64,000 bases of DNA from Calliopsis andreniformis. Its lineage: Eukaryota; Arthropoda; Insecta; Hymenoptera; Andrenidae. The stretch's first letter is position 1; the number at the start of each line of letters is the position of its first letter. This document shows, one piece after another, positions 11,906 through 25,985 of the stretch. The notes beneath the pieces were generated by a model, which was not told where the DNA came from, did no database searches, and was given only the letters and a program-made list of their open reading frames with translations. The stretch lies in assembly GCF_051401765.1 (NCBI RefSeq), contig NW_027480480.1, positions 1,984,001 through 2,048,000 of the forward strand. The letters run 5' to 3'. The translations under genes and the position numbers were made by a program.

Positions 11906-13932
11906 TGAGGATTGAGGATTGAGGATCGAGGATTGAAGATTGAGTATTCAGGATTGGAGATTGGCGATTGAGGATTGAGGACCGAGGATTGAGGATTGAG
12001 GATTGAATATTGTGAATAGAGGATTGAAGATTGAGGATTGAGGATTGAGGATTGAGGATTGAGGATTGAAGATTGAGGATTGGGAACTGAGTGTTGAAGG
12101 TTTAGTGATGAGAATTGATGGTTGTGGATAGAGATTTGAAGATTTCAGGTTGAGTATTGAGTATTGAAACCTGTGAATTGAGGATATTCTATTGAGGATT
12201 GAGGATTGACAACTGATTGTTGAGGACTGAGGTCTGAAGACTGAGGATTCAGGTTTGAGGATTCAGGATTGAGGTTTGAGGACTGAGGATTGAGTATTGA
12301 GGATTGAGGATTGAGGATTGAGGATTGAGGATTGAGGATTGAAGAATGAGGTTTGGGTATTGAGGATTGATCATTGAGGATTATGGATTGAGTATTGAGG
12401 ATTGAGGATTGAGGACTGAAGATTGAATATTGATGATTGAAGATTGAGGATCGAGGATTGAGGGTTGTGGATTGAAGACGAGGACTGAGGGTTCAGCATT
12501 GATGTTTGAGGTCTGAGGATTGAGGATTGAGAATTGAGAATTGAGGACTGAGGATTGAGGATTGAAGATAGAGGATTGGGTGTTGAGGATTGAAGAATGT
12601 GGATTGAGGACTGAGGATTGAGGATTGAGGATTGAAGATTGAGTATTGAAGATTGAAGACTGAGGATTGAGGATTGAGGATTGAAGATTGAGGGTTGACG
12701 ATTGAAGATTGAGGATCGGGTATTGCGGATTGAACATTGAGGATTGAAGATTGAGGATTGGGTGTTGAGGATTGAAGAATGAGGATTGAGGATTGAGGAT
12801 TGAGGATTGAGGATTGAAGATTCAGTATTGAGGATTGAAGATTGAGGATTAAGGATTGAGGATTCAGGATTGAAGATTGAGTATTGAGGATTGAAGAATG
12901 AGGATTGAGGACGGAGTATTGAGGATTGAGGATTGAGTATTGAGGATTGAGGATGGAAGACTGAGGATTGGGTATTGAGGATTGAACGTTGAGGATTGAG
13001 GGTTGAGGATTGAGGATTGAGGATTGAAGAATGAAGGTTGAATATTAATGATTGAAGATTGAGGATTGAGGATTGAGGGTTGTGGATTGAGTGCGAGGAC
13101 TGAGGGTTGAGTATTGGTGTTTGAAGTCTGAGGATTGAGGATTGAGGATTGAGAATAGAGGATTGAGGATTGAGGATTGAAGATTGAGGATTCGGTATTG
13201 AGGATTGAAGAATGAGGATTGAGGAGTGAGGACTGAGGATTGAGGATTGAGGATTGAGGATTGAGGTTTGAGGATTGAGGGTTGAAGATTGAGTATTGAG
13301 GATTGAAGATTGAGGATTGAGGATTGAGGGTTGTGGATTGAGGGCGAGGACTGAGGGTTGAGTACTGGTGCTTGAAGTCTGAGGATTGAGGTTTGAGGAT
13401 TGAGGATTGAGGACTGAGGACTGAAGATTGAGGATTGAGCATTGAGCATTGAGGATTGAAGATTGAGGACTGAGGATTGAGGATTGAAGATTGAGTATTG
13501 GGGATTGAATATTGAGGACTGAGGATTGAGGATTGAGAATGAGGGCTGAGGGTTGAGGATTGAGGTTAGAGGATTGAGGATTGAGGATTGAGGACTGAGG
13601 CTTGAGGATTGAGGATTGAGCATTGAGGATTGAAGATTGATGATTGGGTATTGAGGTCTGAAGAATGAGGATTGAGGGTTGAGGATTGAGGATTGAGGAT
13701 TGAGGATTGAAGATTGAGTATCCAGGATTGGAGATTGACGATTGAGGATTGAGGACCGAGGATTGAGGATTGAGGATTGAAGATTGAGTATTGAGGATTG
13801 AAGATTGACGATTGAGGATTGTGAATTGAGGATTGAGGATTGAGGAATGAGCATTGAAGATTGAGTGTTGAGGATTGAACTTTGAGTATTGTGGATTGAG
13901 GATTGAGGATTGAGGATTGAATATTGAGGATT

Positions 13933-14140
13933 GGGGACTGAGTGTTGAGGGTTGAGTGATGAGAATTGATGTTTGTGGATAGAGATTTGAAGATTGCAGA
14001 TTGAGTATTGAGTAATGAAAACTGTGAATTGATGATATTCTATTGAGGATTGAGGATTGACAACCGATTGTAGAGGACTGAGGGCTGAAGATTGAGGATT
14101 CAGTATCGGGGATTCAGGATTGAGGTTTGAGGACTGAGGA
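13933..14140. repeat. Module A, subtype A6 (6 copies)
   Basis: A GTAATGAAAACTGTG variant precedes TGATGATATTCT, and GATTGTAGAGG follows in most copies. Copies lie near 14,034, 33,649, 38,084, 41,040, 58,777 and 63,394. The 14,034, 33,649 and 41,040 copies also carry the CAGTATCGGG phrase downstream. Confidence 0.78.
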
Positions 14141-14380
14141 TTGAGGATTGAGGATTGAGGATTGAGGATTGAGTATTGAGGATTGAAGATTGAGTATTGA
14201 CGATTGAGGATTGAAGAACGAGGATTGACGATTGTGGATTGAGGATTGTGGATTGAGGATTGGAGATTGAGTATTGAGGATTGAAGATTGAGGATTGAGG
14301 ATTGAGGATTGAGGATTGAGGATTGAAGGTTCAGTATTGATGATTGAAGATGGAGAATTGAGGATTGAGGATTGAACATT

Positions 14381-14590
14381 GAGGACTGAGTGTTGAGGGT
14401 TGAGTGATGAGAATTGATGTTTGTGGATAGTGGTTTGAAGATTGCAGATCGAGTATTGACTGTTGAAAGCTGTGAATTGAGGATATTCTACTGAGGATTG
14501 AGGATTGACTACTGATTGCTGAGGACTGAGGGCTGAAGATTGAGGACTCAGGATTGAGGATTCAGAATTGAGGTTTGTGGACTGATGATC
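14381..14590. repeat. Module A, subtype A7 (3 copies)
   Basis: The core reads GAAAGCTGTG and ends ATTCTACTG, then GACTACTGATTGCTG. Copies lie near 14,482, 34,094 and 41,488, each about 445-450 bp after an A6 copy, so A6-A7 travel as a pair. Confidence 0.78.
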
Positions 14591-14639
14591 GAGGATTGAA
14601 GATTGAGTATTGAGGATTGAGGATTGAGGATTGAGTATT

Positions 14640-15774
14640 GAGGATTGAGGATTGAGGATTGAGAATTGAGGATTGAGGATTGAAGATTGAGTGCTGAGGA
14701 TTGAAGATTGAGGGTTGAGGATTGATAATTGAGGATTGAGGATGAGGTCCGAGGGTTGAGGATTGAGGTTTGAGGGCTGAGGACTGAGTATTGAGGATTG
14801 AGGATTGAGGACTGAAGATTGAGTATTGAGGATTGATGCCTGACGATTTAGGATTGAGGATTGAGGATTGTGGATTGAAGATGGAGGATTGAAGATGGAG
14901 TATTGAGGATTGAAGATTGAGGATTGAGGATTGAGGATTGAGGATTGAGTGTTGAATATTGAGGAATGGGGACTGAGTGTTGAGGGTTGAATTATGAGAA
15001 TTGATGTTTGTGGATAGAGATTTGAAGATTGCAGATTGAGTATTGAGTATTGAAAACTGTGAATTTATTATATTCTATTGAGGATTGAGAATTGACAACT
15101 GATTGTTGAGAACTGAGTTCTGAAGGTTGAGGATTCAGGATTGAGGATTCAGGTTTGAGTTTTGAGGACTGAGGATTGAGGATTGAGGCTTGAGGTTTGA
15201 GGATTGAGAATTTAGGATGGGAGATTGAGGATGAGGGCTGAGGGTTGATGATTGAGGTTTGAGGTCTGATGGACTGAGGATTGAGGATTGAGTATTGAGG
15301 TTTGAGGATTGAAGATTGAGGATTGGGTATTGAGGATTATAGAATGAGGTTTGAGGATTGATGATTGAGGATTGAGGATTGAGGATTGAGAATTGAGGAT
15401 TGAGGATTGAGTATCGAGGATTGAGGATTGCGGACTGAGGATTGAGGATTGCAGATTCAGTATTGAGGATTGAAGATTGAGGATTGAGGATTGAGGATTG
15501 AGGATTGAGGTTTGAGGATTGAAGATTGAGGATTGGGGATTGAGGATTGACGATTGAGTATTGAGTATTGAGGATTGAGAATTGAAGATTGATTATTGAA
15601 GATTGAGTATTGAGGATTGAAGATTGAGTATTGAGGATTGAGGATTGAGGATTGAGGATTGAGGATGAGGGCTGAGGGTTGGGGGTAGGGGTTTGAGGAC
15701 TGAGGACTGAGGATTGAGGGTTGAGAACTGAGGACTGAGGATTGAGGATTGAAGATTGAGGATTGAGGATTGAG
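14640..15774. repeat. Partial unit U (3' part)
   Basis: From the GAGTGCTGAGG phrase at about 14,690 the sequence follows unit U copy 1 from about 4,260 (offset 10,431), including an A4 core near 15,069. About 570 bp of U is then missing near 15,405 before the sequence continues through the CGGACTGAGG phrase and a G-quadruplex run at 15,669-15,691 to the next unit start. It is the tail of a unit whose front was lost. Confidence 0.7.
15669..15691 (+). other. Canonical G-quadruplex motif (partial U)
   Basis: Tracts at 15,669-15,671, 15,676-15,678, 15,681-15,685 and 15,688-15,691, with the same loops as the other unit-U copies. Confidence 0.7.
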
Positions 15775-18700
15775 GATGAGTGCTGAGGGTTGAGGATTGA
15801 GGTTTGTGGACTAAGGAATTAGGATTGAGGATTGAGAGTTGAGGATTGAGGATTGAGGATTGAAGATTGAGGATTGGGTGTTGAGGATTGAAGAATGAGG
15901 ATTGAGGAATGAGGATTGAGGATTGAGGATTTAGGATTCAAGATTGAGTATTGAGGATTGAAGCCTGGCGATTGAGGATTGAGGATTGAGGATTGACGAT
16001 TGAGGATGGAGGATTGAAGATTGAGTATTGAGGATTGAAGATTGAGGATCGAGGATTGAGGATTGAGGATTGAGTATTGAAGATTGAGGATTGGGGACTG
16101 AGTGTTGAGTGTTGAATGATGAGAATTGATGTCTGTGAATAAAGATTTGAAAATTGCAGATTGAGTATTGAGTATTGAAAACAGTGAATTGATGATATTC
16201 TATTGAGGATTGATAATTCACAACTGATTGTTGAGGACTGAGGTCTGATGATTGAGGATTCAGGATTGAGGATACAGGTTTGAGGTTCGAGGACTGAGGA
16301 TTGAGGGTTGAGGATTGAGGTTTGAGGATTGAGGATTGAGGATTGAGGATTGAAGATTGAGAATTGGGTATTGCCGATTGAACATTGAGGATTGAGGATT
16401 GAGGATTGAGGATTGTAGATTGAGTATTGAGGAATGAAGATTGAGGACTGAGGATTGAGGATTGAGGATTGAGGATTGAAGATTGACGATTGGGTATTGA
16501 GGATTGACGATTGAGGATAGAGTATTGAGGACTGAGAATTGAGGATTGAGGATTGAAGATTGAGGATTAAGGATTGAAGATTGAGTATTGATGATTGAAG
16601 ATTGAGGATTGAGGATTGAGTGTTGACGATTGAGGACGAGGGCTGACGATTGAGGATTGAGGTTTGAGGATTGAGGATTGTGGATTGAGGACTGAGGATT
16701 GAGGATTGAGGATTTAGTATTGAGGATTGAAGATTGAGTATTGAGGATTGAAAATTGAGGATTGAGGATTGAGGATTGAAGATTGAAGATTGAGGTTTGG
16801 GGACTGAGTGTTGAGGGTTGAGTGATGAGAATTGATGATTGTGGATAGAGATTTGAAGATTTCAGGTTGATTATTGAGTATTGAAACCAGTGAATTGAGG
16901 ATATTCTATTGAGGATTGAGGATTGACAACTGATTGTTGAGGACTGAGGTCTGAAGACTGAGGATTCAGGTTTGAGGATTCAGGATTGAGGTTTGAGGAC
17001 TGAGGATTGAGGATTGAGGATTGAGGATTGAGGATTGAAGATTGAGTATTCAGGATTGGAGATTGGCGATTGAGGATTGAAGACCGAGTATTGAGGATTG
17101 AGGATTGAAGATTGAGTATTGATGATTGAAGATTGAGGATTGAGGATTGAGGGTTGAGGTTTGAGGACGAGGACTGACGGTTGAGGATTGAGGTTTAAGG
17201 ATTGAGGATCGAGGATTGAGGGCTGAAGGTTGAATATTGATGATTGAAGATTGAGGATTCAGTATTGATGGTTGTGGATTGAGGACGAGGTCTGAGGGTT
17301 GAGTATTGTTGTTTGAGGTCTGAGGATTGAGGATTGAGGATTGAGGATTGAGAATTGAGGATTGAGGATTGAGGATTGAAGATTGAGTATTGGGTATTGA
17401 GGAATGAAGAATGAGGATTGAGGATTGAGTATTGAGGATCGAGGATTGAAGACTGAGTATTGAGGATTGAAGATTGAGGATTGAGTATCGAGGATTGAGG
17501 ATTGCGGACTGAGGATTGAGGATTGCAGATTCAGTATTGAGGATTGAAGATTGAGGATTGAGGATTGAGGATTGAGGTTTGAGGATTGAAGATTGAGGAT
17601 TGGGGATTGAGGATTGACGATTGAGTATTGAGTATTGAGGATTGAGAATTGAGGATTGATTATTGAAGATTGAGTATTGAGGATTGAAGATTGAGTATTG
17701 AGGATTGAGGATTGAGGATTGAGGATTGAGGATGAGGGCTGAGGGTTGGGGGTAGGGGTTTGAGGACTGAGGCCTGAGGATTGAGGGTTGAGAACTGAGG
17801 ACTGAGGATTGAGGATTGAAGATTGAGGATTGAGGATTGAGGATGAGTGCTGAGGGTTGAGGATTGAGGTTTGTCGACTAAGGAATGAGGATTGAGGATT
17901 GAGGATTGAGGATTGAGGATGAGTGCTGAGGGTTGAGGATTGAGGTTTGTGGACTAAGGAATGAGGATTGAGGATTGAGGATTGAAGATTTAGGATTGGG
18001 TGTTGAGGATTGAAGAATGAGGATTGAGGAATGAGGATTGAGTATTGAGGATTTAGGATTCAAGATTGAGTATTGAGGATTGAAGCCTGGCGATTGAGGA
18101 TTGAGGATTGAGGATTGACGATTGAGGATGGAGGATTGAAGATTGAGTATTGAGGATTGAAGATTGAGGATCGAGGATTGAGGATTGAGGATTGAGTATT
18201 GAAGATTGAGGATTGGGTATTGAGGATTGACGATTGAGGATTGAGTATTGAGGACTGAGAATTGAGGATTGAGGATTGAAGATTGAGTATTGAGGATTGA
18301 AAATTGAGGATTGAGGATTGAAGATTGAAGATTGAGGTTTGGGGACTGAGTGTTGAGGGTTGAGTGATGAGAATTGATGATTGTGGATAGAGATTTGAAG
18401 ATTTCAGGATGAGTATTGAGTATTGAAACCTGTGAATTGATGATATTCTGTTGAGGATTGAGGATTGATAACTGATTGTAGACGACTGAGGGCTGAAGAT
18501 TGAGGATTCATGATTGAGGATTCAGGATTGAGGTTTGAGGACTGAGGATTGAAGATTGAGGATTGAGGACTGAGTATTGAGGATTGAGGATTGAGTATTG
18601 AGGGTGGAAGACTGAGGATTGGGTATTGAGGGTTGACCGTTGAGGATTGAGGGTTGAGGATTGAGGATTGAGGATTGAAGATTGAAGATTGAACATTAAT

Positions 18701-20264
18701 GATTGAAGATTGAGGATTGAGGATTGAGGGTTGTGGATTGAGGACGAGGACTGTGGGTTGAGTATTGATGTTTGAGGTCTGAGGATTGAGGATTGAGGAT
18801 TGAGGATTGATGATTGAAGATTGGGGATTGAGGATTGACGATTGAGGATTGGGTATTAAGGAGTGAGAATTGAGGATTGAAGATTGAAGATTGAGTGCTG
18901 AGGATTGAAGATTGAGGGTTGAGGATTGATAATTGAGGATTGAGGATGAGGTCCGAGGGTTGAGGATTGAGGTTTGAGGGCTGAGGACTGAGTATTGAGG
19001 ATTGAGGATTGAGGACTGAAGATTGAGTATTGAGGATTGATGCCTGACGATTTAGGATTGAGGATTGAGGATTGTGGATTGGAGATGGAGGATTGAAGAT
19101 GGAGTATTGAGGATTGAAGATTGAGGATTGAGGATTGAGGATTGAGGATTGAGTGTTGAATATTGAGGAATGGGGACTGAGTGTTGAGGGTTGAATTATG
19201 AGAATTGATGTTTGTGGATAGAGATTTGAAGATTGCAGATTGAGTATTGAGTATTGAAAACTGTGAATTTATTATATTCTATTGAGGATTGAGAATTGAC
19301 AACTGATTGTTGAGAACTGAGTTCTGAAGGTTGAGGATTCAGGATTGAGGATTCAGGTTTGAGTTTTGAGGACTGAGGATTGAGGATTGAGGCTTGAGGT
19401 TTGAGGATTGAGAATTCAGGATTGAGGATTGAGGATGAGGGCTGAGGGTCGATGATTGAGGTTTGAGGTCTGATGGACTGAGGATTGAGGATTGAGTATT
19501 GAGGTTTGAGGATTGAAGATTGAGGATTGGGTATTGAGGATTATAGAATGAGGTTTGAGGATTGATGATTGAGGATTGAGGATTGAGGATTGAGAATTGA
19601 GGATTGAGGATTGAGGATTGAAGATTGAGGATTGTGTATTGAGGATTGTAGAATGAGGATTGAGGATTGACGATTGAGGATTGAGAATTGAGGATTGAGG
19701 ATTGAAGATTGAGTATTGATAATTGAAAATTGAGGGTTGAGGATTGAGGATTGAGGATTGATGATTGTGGATTGAGTAAAGAGGATTGAAGATTGAGGAT
19801 TGAGGATTGAGGATTGAGGACTGAGGACTGAGGATTGAGGATGAGGTCCGAGGGTTGAGGATTGAGGTTTGTGGGATGAGGACTGAGAATTGAGGATTGA
19901 GGATTGAGGATTGAAGATTGAGTATTGAGGATTGATGCCTGACGAAGGAGGATTGAGGACTGAGGATTGTGGATTGAGGATGGAGGATTGAAGATTGAGT
20001 ATTGAGGATTGAAGATTGAGGATTGAGGATTGAGGGTTGAGGTTTGAGGACGAGGACTGACGGTTGAAGATTGAGGTTTGAGGATTGAGGATTGAGGAAT
20101 GAAGAATGAGGATTGAGGATTGAGTATTGAGGATCGAGGATTGAAGACTGAGTATTGAGGATTGAAGATTGAGGATTGAGTATCGAGGATTGAGGATTGC
20201 GGACTGAGGATTGAGGATTGCAGATTCAGTATTGAGTATTGAAGATTGAGGATTGAGGATTGAG
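15775..20264. repeat. Higher-order unit U, copy 3 (internally deleted, about 4.5 kb)
   Basis: Module A cores are near 16,194 (A1), 16,899 (A2), 18,442 (A3) and 19,273 (A4). The second A1 of the canonical order is missing, because the offset to copy 1 falls from 15,580 to 14,635: a net loss of 945 bp, exactly 135 heptamers, near 18,210. A G-quadruplex run is at 17,736-17,758. At about 20,090 the copy jumps into the same shortened junction seen at the left edge of the window. Confidence 0.82.
17736..17758 (+). other. Canonical G-quadruplex motif (U copy 3)
   Basis: Same four-tract pattern as at 2,156, preserved although copy 3 has lost 945 bp elsewhere. Confidence 0.7.
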
Positions 20265-22225
20265 GATGAGTGCTGAGGGTTGAGGATTGAGGTTTGTGGA
20301 CTAAGGAATTAGGATTGAGGATTGAGAGTTGAGGATTGAGGATTGAGGATTGAAGATTGAGGATTGGGTGTTGAGGATTGAAGAATGAGGATTGAGGAAT
20401 GAGGATTGAGGATTGAGGATTTAGGATTCAAGATTGAGTATTGAGGATTGAAGCCTGGCGATTGAGGATTGAGGATTGAGGATTGACGATTGAGGATGGA
20501 GGATTGAAGATTGAGTATTGAGGATTGAAGATTGAGGATCGAGGATTGAGGATTGAGGATTGAGTATTGAAGATTGAGGATTGGGGACTGAGTGTTGAGT
20601 GTTGAATGATGAGAATTGATGTCTGTGAATAAAGATTTGAAAATTGCAGATTGAGTATTGAGTATTGAAAACAGTGAATTGATGATATTCTATTGAGGAT
20701 TGATAATTCACAACTGATTGTTGAGGACTGAGGTCTGATGATTGAGGATTCAGGATTGAGGATACAGGTTTGAGGTTCGAGGACTGAGGATTGAGGGTTC
20801 AGGATTGAGGTTTGAGGATTGAGGATTGAGGATTGAGGATTGAAGATTGAGAATTGGGTATTGCCGATTGAACTTTGAGGATTGAGGATTGAGGATTGAG
20901 GATTGTAGATTGAGTATTGAGGAATGAAGATTGAGGACTGAGGATTGAGGATTGAGGATTGAGGATTGAAGATTGAGGATTGGGTATTGAGGATTGACGA
21001 TTGAGGATAGAGTATTGAGGACTGAGAATTGAGGATTGAGGATTGAAGATTGAGGATTAAGGATTGAAGATTGAGTATTGATGATTGAAGATTGAGGATT
21101 GAGGATTGAGTGTTGACGATTGAGGACGAGGGCTGACGTTTGAGGATTGAGGTTTGAGGATTGAGGATTGTGGATTGAGGACTGAGGATTGAGGATTGAG
21201 GATTTAGTATTGAGGATTGAAGATTGAGTATTGAGGATTGAAAATTGAGGATTGAGGATTGAGGATTGAAGATTGAAGATTGAGGTTTGGGGACTGAGTG
21301 TTGAGGGTTGAGTGATGCGAATTGATGATTGTGGATAGAGATTTGAAGATTTCAGGTTGATTATTGAGTATTGAAACCAGTGAATTGAGGATATTCTATT
21401 GAGGATTGAGGATTGACAACTGATTGTTGAGGACTGAGGTCTGAAGACTGAGGATTCAGGTTTGAGGATTCAGGATTGAGGTTTGAGGACTGAGGATTGA
21501 GGATTGAGGATTGAGGATTGAGGATTGAAGATTGAGTATTCAGGATTGGAGATTGGCGATTGAGGATTGAAGACCGAGTATTGAGGATTGAGGATTGAAG
21601 ATTGAGTATTGATGATTGAAGATTGAGGATTGAGGATTGAGGGTTGAGGTTTGAGGACGAGGACTGACGGTTGAGGATTGAGGTTTAAGGATTGAGGATC
21701 GAGGATTGAGGGCTGAAGATTGAATATTGATGATTGAAGATTGAGGATTCAGTATTGATGGTTGTGGATTGAGGACGAGGTCTGAGGGTTGAGTATTGTT
21801 GTTTGAGGTCTGAGGATTGAGGATTGAGGATTGAGGATTGAGAATTGAGGATTGAGGATTGAGGATTGAAGATTGAGTATTGGGTATTGAGGAATGAAGA
21901 ATGAGGATTGAGGATTGAGTATTGAGGATCGAGGATTGAAGACTGAGTATTGAGGATTGAAGATTGAGGATTGAGTATCGAGGATTGAGGATTGCGGACT
22001 GAGGATTGAGGATTGCAGATTCAGTATTGAGGATTGAAGATTGAGGATTGAGGATTGAGGATTGAGGTTTGAGGATTGAAGATTGAGGATTGGGGATTGA
22101 GGATTGACGATTGAGTATTGAGTATTGAGGATTGAGAATTGAGGATTGATTATTGAAGATTGAGTATTGAGGATTGAAGATTGAGTATTGAGGATTGAGG
22201 ATTGAGGATTGAGGATTGAGGATGA

Positions 22226-22248
22226 GGGCTGAGGGTTGGGGGTAGGGG
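22226..22248 (+). other. Canonical G-quadruplex motif (U copy 4)
   Basis: Same four-tract pattern as at 2,156, with loops CTGA, TT and TA. Confidence 0.7.
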
Positions 22249-25200
22249 TTTGAGGACTGAGGCCTGAGGATTGAGGGTTGAGAACTGAGGACTGAGGATT
22301 GAGGATTGAAGATTGAGGATTGAGGATTGAGGATGAGTGCTGAGGGTTGAGGATTGAGGTTTGTGGACTAAGGAATGAGGATTGAGGATTGAGGATTGAG
22401 GATTGAGGATGAGTGCTGAGGGTTGAGGATTGAGGTTTGTGGACTAAGGAATGAGGATTGAGGATTGAGAGTTGAGGATTGAGGATTGAGGATTGAAGAT
22501 TTAGGATTGGGTGTTGAGGATTGAAGAATGAGGATTGAGGAATGAGGATTGAGTATTGAGGATTTAGGATTCAAGATTGAGTATTGAGGATTGAAGCCTG
22601 GCGATTGAGGATTGAGGATTGAGGATTGACGATTGAGGATGGAGGATTGAAGATTGAGTATTGAGGATTGAAGATTGAGGATCGAGGATTGAGGATTGAG
22701 GATTGAGTATTGAAGATTGAGGATTGGGGACTGAGTGTTGAGTGTTGAATGATGAGAATTGATGTCTGTGAATAAAGATTTGAAAATTGCAGATTGAGTA
22801 TTGAGTATTGAAAACAGTGAATTGATGATATTCTTTTGAGGATTGATAATTGACAACTGATTGTTGAGGACTGAGGTCTGAAGATTGAGGATTCAGGATT
22901 GAGGATACAGGTTTGAGGTTCGAGGACTGAGGATTGAGGGTTGAGGATTGAGGTTTGAGGATTGAGGATTGAGGATTGAGGACTGAGGATTGAGGATTGA
23001 TGATTGAGGATTGAGGATTGAGAATTGAGGATTGAGGATTGAGGATTGAAGATTGAGGCCTGGGCATTGAGGATTGAAGAATGAGGATTGAGTATTGAGG
23101 ATTGAAGATTGAGGATTGCAGATTGAGTATCGAGGATTGAAGATTGAGGGTTGAGGATTGAGGATTGAGGATTGAGCATTGAGGATTGAGGATTGAGGAT
23201 TGAGGATTGTAGATTGAGTATTGAGGAATGAAGATTGAGGACTGAGGATTGAGGATTGAGGATTGAGGATTGAAGATTGAGAATTGGGTATTGCGGATTG
23301 AACATTGAGGATTGAGGATTGAGGATTGAGGATTGAGGACTGAGGATTGAGGATTGATGATTGAGGATTGAGGATTGAGAATTGAGGATTGAGGATTGAG
23401 GATTGAAGATTGAGGCCTGGGCATTGAGGATTGAAGAATGAGGATTGAGTATTGAGGATTGAAGATTGAGGATTGCAGATTGAGTATCGAGGATTGAAGA
23501 TTGAGGGTTGAGGATTGAGGATTGAGGATTGAGCATTGAGGATTGAGGATTGAGGATTGAGGATTGTAGATTGAGTATTGAGGAATGAAGATTGAGGACT
23601 GAGGATTGAGGATTGAGGATTGAGGATTGAAGATTGAGGATTGGGTATTGAGGATTGACGATTGAGGATTGAGTATTGAGGACTGAGAATTGAGGATTGA
23701 GGATTGAAGATTGAGTATTGAGGATTGAAAATTGAGGATTGAGGATTGAGGATTGAAGATTGAAGATTGAGGTTTGGGGACTGAGTGTTGAGGGTTGAGT
23801 GATGAGAATTGATGATTGTGGATAGAGATTTGAAGATTTCAGGATGAGTATTGAGTATTGAAACCTGTGAATTGATCATATTCTGTTGAGGATTGAGGAT
23901 TGATAACTGATTGTAGAGGACTGAGGGCTGAAGATTGAGGATTCATGATTGAGGATTCAGGATTGAGGTTTGAGGACTGAGGATTGAAGATTGAGGATTG
24001 AGGACTGAGTATTGAGGATTGAGGATTGAGTATTGAGGGTGGAAGACTGAGGATTGGGTATTGAGGGTTGAACGTTGAGGATTGAGGGTTGAGGATTGAG
24101 GATTGAGGATTGAAGATTGAAGATTGAACATTAATGATTGAAGATTGAGGATTGAGGATTGAGGGTTGTGGATTGAGGACGAGGACTGTGGGTTGAGTAT
24201 TGATGTTTGAGGTCTGAGGATTGAGGATTGAGGATTGAGGATTGATGATTGAAGATTGGGGATTGAGGATTGACGATTGAGGATTGGGTATTAAGGAGTG
24301 AGAATTGAGGATTGAAGATTGAAGATTGAGTGCTGAGGATTGAAGATTGAGGGTTGAGGATTGATAATTGAGGATTGAGGATGAGGTCCGAGGGTTGAGG
24401 ATTGAGGTTTGAGGGCTGAGGACTGAGTATTGAGGATTGAGGATTGAGGACTGAAGATTGAGTATTGAGGATTGATGCCTGACGATTTAGGATTGAGGAT
24501 TGAGGATTGTGGATTGAAGATGGAGGATTGAAGATGGAGTATTGAGGATTGAAGATTGAGGATTGAGGATTGAGGATTGAGGATTGAGTGTTGAATATTG
24601 AGGAATGGGGACTGAGTGTTGAGGGTTGAATTATGAGAATTGATGTTTGTGGATAGAGATTTGAAGATTGCAGATTGAGTATTGAGTATTGAAAACTGTG
24701 AATTTATTATATTCTATTGAGGATTGAGAATTGACAACTGATTGTTGAGAACTGAGTTCTGAAGGTTGAGGATTCAGGATTGAGGATTCAGGTTTGAGTT
24801 TTGAGGACTGAGGATTGAGGATTGAGGCTTGAGGTTTGAGGATTGAGAATTCAGGATTGAGGATTGAGGATGAGGGCTGAGGGTCGATGATTGAGGTTTG
24901 AGGTCTGATGGACTGAGGATTGAGGATTGAGTATTGAGGTTTGAGGATTGAAGATTGAGGATTGGGTATTGAGGATTATAGAATGAGGTTTGAGGATTGA
25001 TGATTGAGGATTGAGGATTGAGGATTGAGAATTGAGGATTGAGGATTGAGGATTGAAGATTGAGGATTGTGTATTGAGGATTGTAGAATGAGGATTGAGG
25101 ATTGACGATTGAGGATTGAGAATTGAGGATTGAGGATTGAAGATTGAGTATTGATAATTGAAAATTGAGGGTTGAGGATTGAGGATTGAGGATTGATGAT

Positions 25201-25879
25201 TGTGGATTGAGTAAAGAGGATTGAAGATTGAGGATTGAGGATTGAGGATTGAGGACTGAGGACTGAGGATTGAGGATGAGGTCCGAGGGTTGAGGATTGA
25301 GGTTTGTGGGATGACGACTGAGAATTGAGGATTGAGGATTGAGGATTGAAGATTGAGTATTGAGGATTGATGCCTGACGAAGGAGGATTGAGGACTGAGG
25401 ATTGTGGATTGAGGATGGAGGATTGAAGATTGAGTATTGAGGATTGAAGATTGAGGATTGAGGATTGAGGGTTGAGGTTTGAGGACGAGGACTGACGGTT
25501 GAAGATTGAGGTTTGAGGATTGAGGATTGAGGACTGAGGACTGAGGATTGAGGATAGAGCATTGAGCGTTGAGGATTGAAGATTGAGTATTGAGGATTGA
25601 AGATTGAGGATTGAGTATCGAGGATTGAGGATTGCGGACTGAGGATTGAGGATTGCAGATTCAGTATTGAGGATTGAAGATTGAGGATTGAGGATTGAGG
25701 ATTGAGGATTGAGGATTGAGGTTTGAGGATTGAAGATTGAGGATTGGGGATTGAGGATTGACGATTGAGTATTGAGTATTGAGGATTGAGAATTGAAGAT
25801 TGATTATTGAAGATTGAGTATTGAGGATTGAAGATTGAGTATTGAGGATTGAGGATTGAGGATTGAGGATTGAGGATGA

Positions 25880-25902
25880 GGGCTGAGGGTTGGGGGTAGG
25901 GG
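25880..25902 (+). other. Canonical G-quadruplex motif
   Basis: Tracts GGG 25,880-25,882, GGG 25,887-25,889, GGGGG 25,892-25,896 and GGGG 25,899-25,902. It matches the run at 5,803 and lies just before U copy 5. A further GGGGG lies about 25 bases downstream. Confidence 0.7.
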
Positions 25903-25985
25903 TTTGAGGACTGAGGACTGAGGATTGGGGGTTGAGAACTGAGGACTGAGGATTGAGGATTGAAGATTGAGGATTGAGGATTGAG

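Larger units (their letters stand above)
11161..14639. repeat. Diverged heptamer block D, copy 1
   Basis: This is heptamer repeat that does not follow the U order. Module A cores are near 11,798 and 12,183 (both A5), 14,034 (A6) and 14,482 (A7). A module B copy lies near 13,043. The two A5 cores are 385 bp apart. About 11,160-12,200 matches 32,390-33,430 at an offset of about 21,226, and about 13,810-14,610 matches 33,430-34,220 at an offset of 19,614. The intervening 1.6 kb is absent from the second copy. Confidence 0.65.
20265..25985. repeat. Higher-order unit U, copy 4 (5,721 bp, complete)
   Basis: This copy is the closest match to copy 1. Module A cores are near 20,684 (A1), 21,389 (A2), 22,826 (A1), 23,877 (A3) and 24,708 (A4). 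The 357-bp internal duplication is present (GGCCTGGGCA marks at 23,057 and 23,414), as is the 76-bp GGATGAGTGC duplication near 22,331-22,420. G-quadruplex runs lie at 22,226-22,248 and, just before the next unit, 25,880-25,902. Differences from copy 1 are scattered single bases and 7-bp length changes. Confidence 0.85.
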